In this document: positions 14,888 to 24,238 of the stretch, piece after piece
Layout of the letters: every line of letters starts with the position of its first letter
Numbering within the stretch: position 1 is the first letter of the stretch
NCBI GenBank assembly: GCA_026702615.1
Contig: JAPPBY010000031.1
Span: 1-64,000, forward strand
Direction: 5' to 3'
Length of the DNA: 64,000 nt
Origin: Chloroflexota bacterium
Lineage (GTDB): Bacteria > Chloroflexota > Dehalococcoidia > Tepidiformales > Tepidiformaceae
Made by a program: the position numbers and the translations under genes
The notes under the pieces: generated by a model
Told to the model about the DNA's origin: nothing
Seen by the model: the letters and a program-made list of their open reading frames with translations, nothing else
The model's database searches: none

Positions 14888-15715
14888 GTGCAGACCGACC
14901 TCCTCCTCATGCCCTTCGGCGCCACCTACCCCCAGATGCGCGACGCCGCCGTCGTGGCCGAGGACGCCGGCTTCGATGGCATCTGGACCTGGGACCATCT
15001 CCGGGACGCCGACTACAACAGCGGCCGTGTCCCCGAGGCGCTCGTCACCCTCACCGGCATCGCCGAGGCGACGTCCCGCGTCATGCTCGGCACCCTCGTG
15101 CTCAACGTCGCGAACCGCCACCCCGGGCTCCTCGCCAACATGGCCGCCACCCTCCAGGAGGTGAGCGGCAACCGCTTCATCCTCGGGCTCGGCGCCGGTG
15201 GCGGCCCTACCCTCCCCTACGCCCCCGAGCAGACGATGCTTGGCCGCCCCGTGCCTCCCGACCGCGTCCGCGCCGCCCAGGTCGCCGAGGCCTCCCAGGT
15301 CCTGCGACACCTCTGGTCGGGCGAGCGGACCACCTTCGACGGCGAGCAATTCCAGCTCCGCGCGGCCCATGGCTTCAACCGCCCCGAGGTCCCTCCGCCA
15401 ATCGTCGTCGGTGGCTGGGGACCGCGCATGGCCGGCATCGCCGGCCGCCATGCCGACGGCTTCAACACGCAGGCCGGCCACCCCCAGCTCACCGCCTTCG
15501 CCGAAATCGCCCGCCGCGAGCACGCTGCCTCCGGCCGCAACCCCGACGACTTCCTCCTGACCGTTTTCGCCGGCCTCAGCGAGCCCTACGTCCGCGCCGA
15601 CGGCTCCGCCCGCGCCGCCCTCGAGCAGAAGGGCGTCGACCGCCTCATCCTCCTCACCACTCCGCCCTACTACCTCGAAGAGATCCGCGAAGCCGGCCGC
15701 ATGCTGGCTACCTAG
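14888..15715 (+). CDS. LLM-class (F420/FMN-dependent) oxidoreductase
   Basis: 275 residues from GTG 14888, supported by the TATCCT box 7 nt upstream. Luciferase-like barrel: AGFDGIWTWDHL near 30, MLGTLVLNVANRHPG, NRFILGLGAGGG near 100, PPIVVGGWGPRM and HADGFNT. Length and motifs fit the F420-dependent subgroup. Divergent from the selenoprotein gene; 66 nt separate the two starts. Confidence 0.88.
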   Translation: MQTDLLLMPFGATYPQMRDAAVVAEDAGFDGIWTWDHLRDADYNSGRVPEALVTLTGIAEATSRVMLGTLVLNVANRHPGLLANMAATLQEVSGNRFILGLGAGGGPTLPYAPEQTMLGRPVPPDRVRAAQVAEASQVLRHLWSGERTTFDGEQFQLRAAHGFNRPEVPPPIVVGGWGPRMAGIAGRHADGFNTQAGHPQLTAFAEIARREHAASGRNPDDFLLTVFAGLSEPYVRADGSARAALEQKGVDRLILLTTPPYYLEEIREAGRMLAT

Positions 15716-15718
15716 GAC

Positions 15719-16918
15719 TCACTGCTGGCAGTGCTTCGCGATCAGCGATTCTTGTGTCTCGGTGAGCTTGATGACGATGTCCTTTCGGTCCCGTTCCCCA
15801 TCCATAAACGGATTGGGGCCTCTCACTCCCCTCCCGAAGAGTCCGTCCACGTCGGCTACGAAGCCGTCGGCGCCCTGTTCTCCCGCATGGACGTAGTCGA
15901 GGACGCCGTCCTCGCGAGGGCACTGAATCCAGACCCCTAGCGTGTACCCACTCCCGGGTGCTGTGAACTCGAAGGCCCCCTCCCGGTCGGTCTCGCCTCT
16001 CCCTGCAGTCCACGCTGTACCTTCTATCCGCACCAGTGCGAACACATGCACTCCCTCGATGGGCACACTGTCTTCGCTCAGAATGGTCCCCCCCACGTGC
16101 CACTCGAAGGGTGGCGCCACAACCCTTCGATATGCGTCAAACGAGCTCCGAAACACTCCAAGAGGCATGCCGAAGGCTGATTCAAAGGCAGTCCGATGCC
16201 CGCCCAGATGGAAGAACTCCATCACCGCCTCCGCTCCTCGCCCTTCTGCCAGCCAATCTATCGCCAGGAAGCCAACACCGTAGGGGTCGTCCTCGACGCG
16301 CCCAGCGCCAGCAGCCCACGACAGGCGCAGCCCCTCACGTATGCCATCGAGTGAGATCCGGCCCAGCGCATCGATGACGAGCGCCTGCGCGTACTCGGCA
16401 GAGCCCTCCACTGTCCATCCCAGTTCTCCCTGACGCCATGAGAGGACGTCCCCTGCCTCGTACTGGAGGATGTGGAAGTACTCGTGTGCTAGGGGTCCTC
16501 CGAGGGACCGAGTTCCGTCCTCGCACCCCCTCAGTATCAGGAAAACGGCCCCCCTTGATGCGCGCCCACCGCAGGTGAATCCGATCTTCCCTGCATTGAA
16601 CTCAGCCAGTTGCTCGTTGAGCGCGTCCAGGTCTGTGCTCGCGTACACGGTGAAGTCAGACGTCACCGCCCCGAAGTGCTCGGCCAACACCACCTGCGCG
16701 GCCCTCAACTCCCGCCTGATCGACCCCTGCTCCTCGACCGTCAGGTCGCCCAGAAACACGAACTCAGCTTCCGGTATCCCCAGCTCCGCCCAGCGCTCCT
16801 CCCACGGGTCCGTTTCGCTCGACCCGAAAGCCAGGACCAACCCAAGCACGAACCCGAACACGAGCGCACTCCCCAGGAACGCCAAGCTCGCAGCTTCGGT
16901 GCGGCTCAGTGCACCCAC
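15719..16918 (-). CDS. membrane-anchored HExxH zinc metallopeptidase-like protein
   Basis: About 399 residues from GTG 16918; GTG codons at 16927 and 16939 are alternatives, but the latter lies inside a 7-bp repeat array. One N-terminal TM (about 10-31), then an extracytoplasmic domain with AHEYFHILQYE (HExxH at 145-149) and VEGSAEY (171-176), whose Glu can be the third zinc ligand as in gluzincins. The C-terminal third (about 265-360) looks like a carboxypeptidase-regulatory-like beta-sandwich. Base composition is less GC-extreme than its neighbours. Substrate unknown. The stop is 3 nt from the stop of the convergent monooxygenase gene. Confidence 0.7.
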   Translation of the reverse strand: MGALSRTEAASLAFLGSALVFGFVLGLVLAFGSSETDPWEERWAELGIPEAEFVFLGDLTVEEQGSIRRELRAAQVVLAEHFGAVTSDFTVYASTDLDALNEQLAEFNAGKIGFTCGGRASRGAVFLILRGCEDGTRSLGGPLAHEYFHILQYEAGDVLSWRQGELGWTVEGSAEYAQALVIDALGRISLDGIREGLRLSWAAGAGRVEDDPYGVGFLAIDWLAEGRGAEAVMEFFHLGGHRTAFESAFGMPLGVFRSSFDAYRRVVAPPFEWHVGGTILSEDSVPIEGVHVFALVRIEGTAWTAGRGETDREGAFEFTAPGSGYTLGVWIQCPREDGVLDYVHAGEQGADGFVADVDGLFGRGVRGPNPFMDGERDRKDIVIKLTETQESLIAKHCQQ

Positions 16919-16932
16919 TCCCGCCACCCTAC

Positions 16933-16960
16933 CGACCACCGATCACCGGCCACCGACCAC
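16933..16960. repeat. heptad repeat array R1
   Basis: Four tandem heptamers CGACCAC, CGATCAC, CGGCCAC, CGACCAC, consensus CGRYCAC. It ends exactly at the stop codon of the cyclase gene that ends at 16961. Confidence 0.85.
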
Positions 16961-17896
16961 CTAGAAGATCGCCAGCGGGTTCAGGGGTGAGGCCGTGCCC
17001 CCCTCCAGACGCAGCGGCGCCAGGACGAACAGGAACTCGTACCGCCCACGTTCCCGGCAGGCCGCCACCAGCCCCTCCAGGTTCATATTGTCGATCAGGT
17101 GCACGCCCATGTTCGCGATCGCGACGCTGTGGAGTGGCATCGCCCACCCGTCGATGCCGCTCGGGAGCGCATCCGTCACCCCGTCGCAGCCGTGCACCGC
17201 CACGTCGCGTTCGCGAAGCCACGGCAGGCAGCCTGCATCCAGGCCGGCCAGCCCGTCGAACGGAGCCATGGCGCCCCGCGACTCCTTCCGCCGGTCCCGG
17301 CCGGTGTAGGTCAGCAGGATGTCGCCGGTCTCGACCCGCATTCCCTGCCGCTCCTCCGCCGCCTCCAGCTCCGCGCTGGTGATGCGCTCGCCCGGCTCCA
17401 GGAACTCCGCATCCCGCACCGTCGGGACGTCGAGCAGCACGCCACGGCTCACGATGCCCTCGGCCCCCGCCATGATGCTGTCCTTCTTCGCCCCATCCGT
17501 CCGCACTTCGTCCTTGCTGTAGCCGTTGTAGATCTTGCCGTCGTAGAAGATGTGGCAGAGCGCGTCGAGGTGCGTCGTAGCCATCCCGTGGGGTGCGATG
17601 CCGATGTAGTCCGCAGCGAACGCGAAACCGCCATCCGCGCTCGCCTGGTCCCCACCGCTGATCATGTAGTGCTGGACCGGATGCGGGTTCTCGGCCGACG
17701 GCGTCACGGGCAGCGGCCGCGCGCAGCTCACCGAGAAGCCCTCCTGCGCCAGCGCCACCGCCTGCGCGCGCTTCGCATCCGTGATCAGGTTCAGTGCGCC
17801 CCGCTCGTCGTCGTCCCCCCAGCGTCCCCAGTTCCGCAGGTCCAGCGCCATTTGCGCGAGTTCGTCGGAAGTCGGTGTTCGCGCTGCATCCGTCAT
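16961..17896 (-). CDS. cyclase family protein (kynurenine formamidase-like)
   Basis: 311 residues from ATG 17896; an open frame before it is not homologous to the paralogue. The PF04199 fold binds metal through a His-rich loop; here HGMATTHLDALCH (about 117-129) matches the H-G-T-H-x-D-x-x-x-H type. N-terminal NWGRWGDDDERGALN is typical of the large cyclase subgroup acting on ring amides, lactones or formamides. It is a tandem duplicate of 18014-18946, most of the chain being identical, and the 5' leader and 3' heptad array are duplicated too. Confidence 0.88.
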   Translation of the reverse strand: MTDAARTPTSDELAQMALDLRNWGRWGDDDERGALNLITDAKRAQAVALAQEGFSVSCARPLPVTPSAENPHPVQHYMISGGDQASADGGFAFAADYIGIAPHGMATTHLDALCHIFYDGKIYNGYSKDEVRTDGAKKDSIMAGAEGIVSRGVLLDVPTVRDAEFLEPGERITSAELEAAEERQGMRVETGDILLTYTGRDRRKESRGAMAPFDGLAGLDAGCLPWLRERDVAVHGCDGVTDALPSGIDGWAMPLHSVAIANMGVHLIDNMNLEGLVAACRERGRYEFLFVLAPLRLEGGTASPLNPLAIF

Positions 17897-17979
17897 CGCC
17901 GTCGCCCCCCGCGGCGCGCGGCATCGGTGGCGCGCCGCTGGCCGCGATGATACGTCCATGCACGCTGCCTGAGCGGCGC

Positions 17980-18014
17980 CGATCACCGACCATCGATCAC
18001 TGGCCACCGACCAC
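17980..18014. repeat. heptad repeat array R2
   Basis: Five tandem heptamers CGATCAC, CGACCAT, CGATCAC, TGGCCAC, CGACCAC. It abuts the stop codon of the second cyclase gene, as R1 does for the first. Confidence 0.85.
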
Positions 18015-18946
18015 TAGAAGATAGCCAGTGGGTTGACCGGAGAGGCCGTCCCTCCCTCCAGCCGCAGCGGCGCCAGCGAGAACAGGAACTCGTAGCGGTC
18101 TCGCTCCCGACAGGCCGCCACCAGTCGCTCGATCGACACGTTGTCGATCAGGTGCACGCCCATGTTCGCAATCAGCACCTGGTGCATCGGCATCGGCCAC
18201 TCGTCGATGCCGCTCGGCGTCGCGTCCGTGATGCCGTCACAGCCGACCACCGCCACGTCCCGTTCGCGAAGCCACGGCAGGCAGCTCGCGTCGAGCCCCG
18301 CCAGCCCGTCCCACGGCGCCCCCAGCCCCCTCGCCTCCGTCCGCGGCTCCCGGCCCGTGGCCACGAGCAGGATGTCGCCCGGCTCCACCCTCACCCCCTC
18401 CCGCTCCTCCGCCTCCTCCAGGTCCGCCACGGTGATGCGCTCGGCCGGCTCCAGCCACTCCACCCCCCGCACGGCCGGGATGTCGAGCAGCACCCCCCGG
18501 CTCACGATGCCGTCCGCCCCCGCCATGATGCTGTCCTTGTGTGCGCCGTCCGTCCGCACCTCGTCCTTGCTGTAGCCGTTGTAGATCTTCCCCTCGTAGA
18601 ACATGTGGCAGAGCGCGTCGAGGTGCGTCGTCGCCGGTCCGTGGGGCGCGATCGAGAAGGAGTCGAGGCAGAACGCGAAGCGCGTCTCCGGGTCCACCTG
18701 GTCCCCGCCCACGATCATGTAGTGCTGGGCCGATCTCGCTTCCAGCCCCCGCGAGACGGGCAACTCGTTCCCGCAGCTCACCGAGAGCCCCTCCTGCACG
18801 AGCGCCGCCGCCTGCGCGCGTTTCTCGGCCGTGATCAGGTTGAGCGCGCCCCGCTCGTCGTCATCCCCCCAGCGCCCCCAGTTCCGCAGCTCAACCGCCA
18901 TCCGTATGAGTTCGTCCGAGGTCGGTGTGTCCGTTGCGTCCGTCAT
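18014..18946 (-). CDS. cyclase family protein, tandem paralogue
   Basis: 310 residues from ATG 18946. Same fold and metal loop as its neighbour (HGPATTHLDALCH), same N-terminal NWGRWGDDDERGALNL and C-terminal PLRLEGGTASP.NPLAIF pattern. A TATCAT box about 50 nt before the start lies in a leader that is itself duplicated upstream of the other copy. Divergent from the carboxylase gene at 19072. The two enzymes may have divided substrates. Confidence 0.88.
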   Translation of the reverse strand: MTDATDTPTSDELIRMAVELRNWGRWGDDDERGALNLITAEKRAQAAALVQEGLSVSCGNELPVSRGLEARSAQHYMIVGGDQVDPETRFAFCLDSFSIAPHGPATTHLDALCHMFYEGKIYNGYSKDEVRTDGAHKDSIMAGADGIVSRGVLLDIPAVRGVEWLEPAERITVADLEEAEEREGVRVEPGDILLVATGREPRTEARGLGAPWDGLAGLDASCLPWLRERDVAVVGCDGITDATPSGIDEWPMPMHQVLIANMGVHLIDNVSIERLVAACRERDRYEFLFSLAPLRLEGGTASPVNPLAIF

Positions 18947-19071
18947 CGCCGTCGCCCCCCGTGGCGCGTGATCGATTGCCGCGCCGCTGGCTGCCGATGA
19001 TAAGCGCCGCCCCTGCGCCTCACGCTGGTAGGATCGGCCCTCGCTGGAAAGCCGTCCCGGAGGAACGCATC

Positions 19072-22000
19072 GTGCCCATCGAGAACCTGCTCGTCGCAAA
19101 CCGTGGCGAGATCGCCATCCGCATCATGCGAGCGGCCGGCGAGCTCGGCATCCGCACGGTCGCCGTGCATTCCGAGGACGACGCTCGCAACCTCCACACC
19201 CGCAAGGCCGATGCCGTCCGCCCCCTCGAGGGTCGTGGTGTCGCTCCCTACCTCGACATCGACCAGCTCGTCGCCGCCGCCCGCCGCGCCAACTGCGACG
19301 CCGTCCACCCCGGCTACGGCTTCCTCGCCGAGAGTCCCGCTTTCGCCCGCGCCTGCGAGGAAGCCGGCCTGACCTTCGTCGGCCCCGCTCCCGGGACGCT
19401 CGACCTGTTCGGGGCGAAGACGCAGGCCCGCGCCCTCGCCGACGCCAACGATGTCCCGGTCGTCCCCGGCCTCTCGCACGCTGTCACCGTCGAGGAGGCG
19501 CGCGCCTTCTTCGACGACCTGCCGGATGGGGCCGGCATGCTGATCAAGGCCGTCGCCGGAGGCGGCGGGCGCGGCATGCGCACCATCTCCGAGGCCTCCG
19601 AGATCGACGCCGCCTTCGAGCGCTGCGCCTCCGAGGCCGGACAGGCCTTCGGCGACCCCAGTCTCTACGTCGAGCGCTGGATCCCGCGCGCCCGCCACGT
19701 GGAGGTGCAGATCGCCGGCGATGCGGGCGGCGCCGTCACCCACTTCGGCGAACGCGACTGCAGCGTCCAGCGCCGCCACCAGAAGATCATCGAGATCGCC
19801 CCCGCCCCCGCCCTCCACCCCGACCTGCGTGACCGCATCACCGCCGCCGCCGTGCGCCTCGCGAAGGCCAGCGGCTACCGCAACCTCGGCACCTTCGAGT
19901 TCATCGTCGCAACCGATGAGGACGGCGAGGCGGGCGAATTCTGGTTCATCGAGACGAACGCCCGCCTCCAGGTGGAGCACACCGTCACCGAGGAAGTGAC
20001 CGGCGTCGACCTCGTGCAGCTCCAGCTCCGTCTCGCTGCCGGCGAGTCGCTCGCCGACCTCGGCCTCTCGCAGCAGGACGCGCCCTCCCCGCGCGGCTTC
20101 GCCGTGCAGGCGCGCGTCAACATGGAGACGATGGCCGCCGACGGGTCCACCCGCCCCTCCGGCGGAGCGCTGACTGCTTTCGACATCCCCTCCGGCCCCG
20201 GCGTCCGCACCGACACCTTCGGCTACGCCGGCTACCGCACGAGCCCCAGCTTCGACTCGCTCCTCGCCAAGGTCGTCGGCTACTCCCCCTCCCCCAGCCT
20301 CGCCGATGCAATCCGCCGCACCTCCCGTGCCCTCGCCGACTTCCGCATCGAGGGGGTCGCCACGAACGTGGACCTGCTCCAGACCATCCTCGCCCACCCC
20401 GACCTCGCCGCCGGCCGCGTCTATACCCGCTTCGTCGACGACCACGTGGCCGCCCTTGTCGATCCCATCAACGCCACCCATCCCCGGCGCTTCTTCGAGC
20501 GCCCTGCCGCCTCCTCACCCGCTGCCACCGGTCAGGCCGGCGTCATCGTCGACCAGAGCGATCCCCTCGCCGTGCTCGTCCACGGCAAGGAAGGCGCCCC
20601 TGGCGCCGCCACAGCCCCCGAGCCCGAGCTCGAAATCCTCCCCGCGGTCGACGTGCCCGAGGGCGTCCACGCCGTCCTCGCGCCCCTGCAGGGAACCATC
20701 GTGACGATCGATGTCGCCGAGGGCGACACCGTCCGCGAGGGCCAGCTGCTCCTCGTCATGAACGCCATGAAGATGGAGCACGAGGTCCACGCCCGCGCCA
20801 GTGGAACCATCCGCGAGGTCACCGTCGCCGCCGGCGACACCATCTACGAGGGCCACGCCGTCATCCTCATCGACGAGGGCCACGTCGAGGATGCCGGCGA
20901 GGACGCCTCCGAGGAGCTCGACCTCGACTTCGTCCGCCCCGACCTCGCCGAGGTCCACGAGCGCCACGCCGCCACCCTCGACGAGAACCGCCCCGACGCC
21001 GTCGCCCGCCGCCGCCGCACGAAGCAGCGCACCGCCCGGGAGAACGTTGACGACCTCTGCGACCCGGGCACCTTCGTCGAGCACGGCTCCCTCGCCCTCA
21101 CCCCCGGCACCGGCCTCCCCCTTGAGGAGGTCGTCCGCCGCTTCCCCACCGACGGCATGATCACCGGCGTCGGTTCCGTCAACGGCGAACACTTCGACGA
21201 CGAGGACGCGCGCTGCGTCGTGCTCGCCTACGACTACACGGTGCTCGCGGGCACGCAAGGCGCCGTCAACCACCCCAAGACCGACCGCATGCTCGAGCTC
21301 GCCGGCAAGTGGCGCCGGCCTGTCGTCTTCTTCACCGAGGGTGGCGGCGGGCGCGCCGGCACCGGTGGCCGCCGCGAAGGCGGCCAGGCCGCCGCCGAAG
21401 CGCCGACCATCGGCGGCTACCGTCCCCTCGATACCCCCACCTTCGCGACCATGGCCAAGCTCAGCGGCCTCGTGCCCCTCGTCGGCATCACCTCGGGGCG
21501 CTGCTTCGCCGGCAACGCCGTGCTCCTCGGCTGCTGCGACATCATCATCGCCACCGCCAACTCCAACATCGGTCTCGGAGGCCCCGCCATGGTCGAAGGC
21601 GGCGGCCTCGGTGTCTTCACCCCCGAGGAAATCGGCCCCATGGATGTGCAGGTCCCCAACGGCGTCGTCGACATCGCCGTCGAGGACGAGGAGGAAGCGG
21701 TCCGCGCCGCCCGGCAGTACCTCTCCTACTTCCAGGGCCCTATCGACGAGTGGGAATGCGCCGATCAGCGCATGCTCCGCACCCTCGTACCCGAAAACCG
21801 CCTCCGCGCGTACAGCGTGCACGACATCATCGAGACGATGGCCGATACCGGCTCCGTTCTCGAGCTGCGCCCCCACTTCGGGATCGGCATGGTCACCTCG
21901 CTCATCCGTATCGAGGGTCGGCCCATCGGCGTTATCGCCAACAACGCGACCCATCTCGGTGGCGCCGTCGATAGCGATGGCTCCGACAAGGGCGCGCGCT

Positions 22001-22524
22001 TCATGCAGCTCTGCGACGCCTTCGACATCCCCATCCTCTTCCTCGTCGATACCCCCGGCATGATGGTCGGCCCCGAGGTGGAGAAGACTGCCCTCGCGCG
22101 CCACTCCGCCCGTCTCTTCGTCACCGGCGCCAACCTCACCGTCCCCCACGTCGCCATCTTCATCCGCAAGGGCTACGGCCTCGGCGCCCAGGCCATGGTC
22201 GGCGGGAACACGAAGGAACCCTTCTTCGCCGCCGCCTGGCCCACGGGTGAGTTCGGCGGCATGGGCCTTGAGGGGCAGGTCAAGCTCGGCTATCGCAACG
22301 AGCTCGCCGCCATCGAAGACCCCGAGGAGCGCATGGCTCGCTACCAGGACCTCGTCGACCGTGCCTACGAACGCGGCAAGGCCCTCAACCAGGGCGTAGC
22401 CTTTGGTATCGACGACGTCATCGATCCCATGGACTCCCGTGCCTGGATCAGCAGCGCCCTGCGTTCCGTGCCGCCCCCGCCCCCGCGCGAGGGCAAGAAG
22501 CGCCAGAACATCGACACCTGGTAG
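19072..22524 (+). CDS. single-chain biotin-dependent acyl-CoA carboxylase (BC-BCCP-CT fusion)
   Basis: 1150 residues from GTG 19072 with SD GGAGG 8 nt upstream. Biotin carboxylase (1-450): ENLLVANRGEIAIRIMRA, HPGYGFLAES, the glycine-rich AGGGGRGM and FIETNARLQVEHTVTE. Biotin carrier (about 530-600) with AMKM and biotinyl Lys567. Carboxyltransferase (about 625-1140) with beta and alpha halves: TEGGGGRAGTG, GNAVLLGCCDIIIATA, DTPGMMVGPE, GYGLGAQAM. This order matches single-chain long-chain acyl-CoA carboxylases, which carboxylate acetyl- to long-chain acyl-CoA; the exact substrate is not predictable. Monocistronic. Confidence 0.93.
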   Translation: MPIENLLVANRGEIAIRIMRAAGELGIRTVAVHSEDDARNLHTRKADAVRPLEGRGVAPYLDIDQLVAAARRANCDAVHPGYGFLAESPAFARACEEAGLTFVGPAPGTLDLFGAKTQARALADANDVPVVPGLSHAVTVEEARAFFDDLPDGAGMLIKAVAGGGGRGMRTISEASEIDAAFERCASEAGQAFGDPSLYVERWIPRARHVEVQIAGDAGGAVTHFGERDCSVQRRHQKIIEIAPAPALHPDLRDRITAAAVRLAKASGYRNLGTFEFIVATDEDGEAGEFWFIETNARLQVEHTVTEEVTGVDLVQLQLRLAAGESLADLGLSQQDAPSPRGFAVQARVNMETMAADGSTRPSGGALTAFDIPSGPGVRTDTFGYAGYRTSPSFDSLLAKVVGYSPSPSLADAIRRTSRALADFRIEGVATNVDLLQTILAHPDLAAGRVYTRFVDDHVAALVDPINATHPRRFFERPAASSPAATGQAGVIVDQSDPLAVLVHGKEGAPGAATAPEPELEILPAVDVPEGVHAVLAPLQGTIVTIDVAEGDTVREGQLLLVMNAMKMEHEVHARASGTIREVTVAAGDTIYEGHAVILIDEGHVEDAGEDASEELDLDFVRPDLAEVHERHAATLDENRPDAVARRRRTKQRTARENVDDLCDPGTFVEHGSLALTPGTGLPLEEVVRRFPTDGMITGVGSVNGEHFDDEDARCVVLAYDYTVLAGTQGAVNHPKTDRMLELAGKWRRPVVFFTEGGGGRAGTGGRREGGQAAAEAPTIGGYRPLDTPTFATMAKLSGLVPLVGITSGRCFAGNAVLLGCCDIIIATANSNIGLGGPAMVEGGGLGVFTPEEIGPMDVQVPNGVVDIAVEDEEEAVRAARQYLSYFQGPIDEWECADQRMLRTLVPENRLRAYSVHDIIETMADTGSVLELRPHFGIGMVTSLIRIEGRPIGVIANNATHLGGAVDSDGSDKGARFMQLCDAFDIPILFLVDTPGMMVGPEVEKTALARHSARLFVTGANLTVPHVAIFIRKGYGLGAQAMVGGNTKEPFFAAAWPTGEFGGMGLEGQVKLGYRNELAAIEDPEERMARYQDLVDRAYERGKALNQGVAFGIDDVIDPMDSRAWISSALRSVPPPPPREGKKRQNIDTW

Positions 22525-22530
22525 GCCGCG

Positions 22531-23268
22531 CTACTCCGCCCCCTCGATGCCGAGTGCCTCCGCCAGCCCCGCGACCGGATTCGCGGCTTCGTCCACCGCG
22601 TTCTCGATCGACCGCTGCCAGAATGCTGCGACCGGCTCCAGCTCCTCCGCGTTGAACCGCCGCTCACGCATCGTGAATGAGTCTCGCGCGTAGGCCACCG
22701 CGTCCACTGGCGGCCCAACATCGGTCGAGCTCGCCGTCGTCGAGTTGAAAGACAGCAGCCCTACCCGCAGCGCCTTCTCCAGCGAGGCCTCGTGCCGCAG
22801 CGTCCGGTCCAGGATGGGCTTCCCGTAGCGCGTGTCGCCGATGATGACGTACGGCGTTCCCTTCGAGACCTCCACCCAGTTCCCCTGCGGGTAGAGCAGG
22901 TACAGGTGCGGCGAGTCGTCCTCCGCAAGTTGGCCCCCAACGATGCAGTGCAGGTCGAACCACAGCCCCGCCTTGATGAGCCAGTCGTTGTCCTCCTCGT
23001 GGACCCGCCGGATCTCCTCCGCCAGCGCGTTCACCGCCTGGTAGGCGCGCCCGAGGTTCGCCCCGTTGTTCTGGAGCCGCTCCTCGAAATACGTGATCGC
23101 CTTGTCCCGCACCGAACGCAACCCGCTCGTGAGCACGAACATCGCGTGCTGCTCGCCCTGGTGCACCGCGATCTTCTTTGCCGTCGAAACCTCGGACCCG
23201 CTCGTGATGCGCGTGTCCGCGATTGCGACGAGCCCGCTCTCGCACTTGATGCCCAGGCAGAACGTCAT
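22531..23268 (-). CDS. Anbu (proteasome-like) peptidase
   Basis: 245 residues from ATG 23268. Begins M-TFCLGIKCESGLVAIADTR, so Met removal would expose Thr2, the nucleophile position of Ntn hydrolases; SGLVAIADTRIT and SVSTAKKI-like strands follow the proteasome beta-subunit pattern. Anbu assembles into open helical or ring oligomers and is typically encoded with an alpha-E protein and a circularly permuted ATP-grasp protein, as here. The gene follows the alpha-E stop after 1 nt. Its physiological substrate is unknown in any organism I know of. Confidence 0.9.
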   Translation of the reverse strand: MTFCLGIKCESGLVAIADTRITSGSEVSTAKKIAVHQGEQHAMFVLTSGLRSVRDKAITYFEERLQNNGANLGRAYQAVNALAEEIRRVHEEDNDWLIKAGLWFDLHCIVGGQLAEDDSPHLYLLYPQGNWVEVSKGTPYVIIGDTRYGKPILDRTLRHEASLEKALRVGLLSFNSTTASSTDVGPPVDAVAYARDSFTMRERRFNAEELEPVAAFWQRSIENAVDEAANPVAGLAEALGIEGAE

Positions 23269-23269
23269 C

Positions 23270-24238
23270 TCAGTCCTCGACGAGCCGCACCTGCGCCACC
23301 CGGCCCGGCTCCGCGCGGAAGATATCCTCCGTGATGGCCCGGTCAACCTCGATCAACCGCCCCTGGAACTCGTCGATGAATTCGTGCAGCCCTTCGTCGA
23401 CGACCTGCTCGACATCCGACGCCCCCAGGTCCAGGTTCAGCAGCGCGATTCTCCGTTCCGCGCCTGCCCGCCGCCGCTTGGGCGCCTCCGCCGTCGCCTG
23501 CTGGTAGTGCCGCGCGAGCGCCTGCACCGAGAACGCGAGGCTGCGGGGGAACTCCACTGAGAAGATGAGGAGTTGCGCCACCAGCATGCCGTCGACCTCG
23601 CTGTAGCCCAGCCGCCGGTACGCCTCCCGCGCCGAGGCCGACCGCAGCACCGCCACCCACTGGAACCGGTCGAACGCTCCCCCGACCGAATCGTCTCCGG
23701 GCAGCAGGATGTGGTACTTCGCATCCACGATGCGGCTCGTCATGTCCGCGCGCTCCAGGTACATCCCGCAGCGGAACCACTCCCGCCCCTCGTCCCGCAG
23801 CACCGTGTTGTCGTAGAGCCCCAGGATCGTCTGCGTGCGCCGCTGCGTTTCCGTGCACAGCTCGTGGACGTCGCCCGCTCCGAACTGCTTCCGGCGCGAG
23901 AGGAACAGGTAGAGCGCGTTGATCTCCTCCCACACCTCCCGCGAGATGTGCTCCCGGAGACCCCGCGCCAGCTCCCGCGCCCGCACGAACGTCGACCGCA
24001 GCGACCCCGGGTTGAGCGGTGAAAACAGCAGGAACTCCGAGTGCGTCAGCTCCGGCGATTCCAGCAGCGCCTCCCAGTACAGCTCGTTCGAGGCCGTCGT
24101 GCTCACGAGGCTGTGCCAGACCTCCTGCCCCCCCTCCAGCGACACCTCGTGCTCCACATGCGCCATCCGCGCGATGTTCTCCGTGCGCTCCAGGTAGCGC
24201 CCCAGCCAGTACAGGTTTTCGGCCACGCGGCTCAGCAT
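23270..24238 (-). CDS. alpha-E domain protein (DUF403)
   Basis: 322 residues, all-helical. MLSRVAENLYWLGRYLERTENIARM at the start is diagnostic for the alpha-E family (written here as its N-terminal SRVAENLYWLGRYLERTEN block). ATGA overlap with the ATP-grasp gene upstream. In Anbu clusters this protein accompanies ATP-grasp enzymes and is thought to be part of a peptide ligase or tagging module. Confidence 0.9.
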   Translation of the reverse strand: MLSRVAENLYWLGRYLERTENIARMAHVEHEVSLEGGQEVWHSLVSTTASNELYWEALLESPELTHSEFLLFSPLNPGSLRSTFVRARELARGLREHISREVWEEINALYLFLSRRKQFGAGDVHELCTETQRRTQTILGLYDNTVLRDEGREWFRCGMYLERADMTSRIVDAKYHILLPGDDSVGGAFDRFQWVAVLRSASAREAYRRLGYSEVDGMLVAQLLIFSVEFPRSLAFSVQALARHYQQATAEAPKRRRAGAERRIALLNLDLGASDVEQVVDEGLHEFIDEFQGRLIEVDRAITEDIFRAEPGRVAQVRLVED

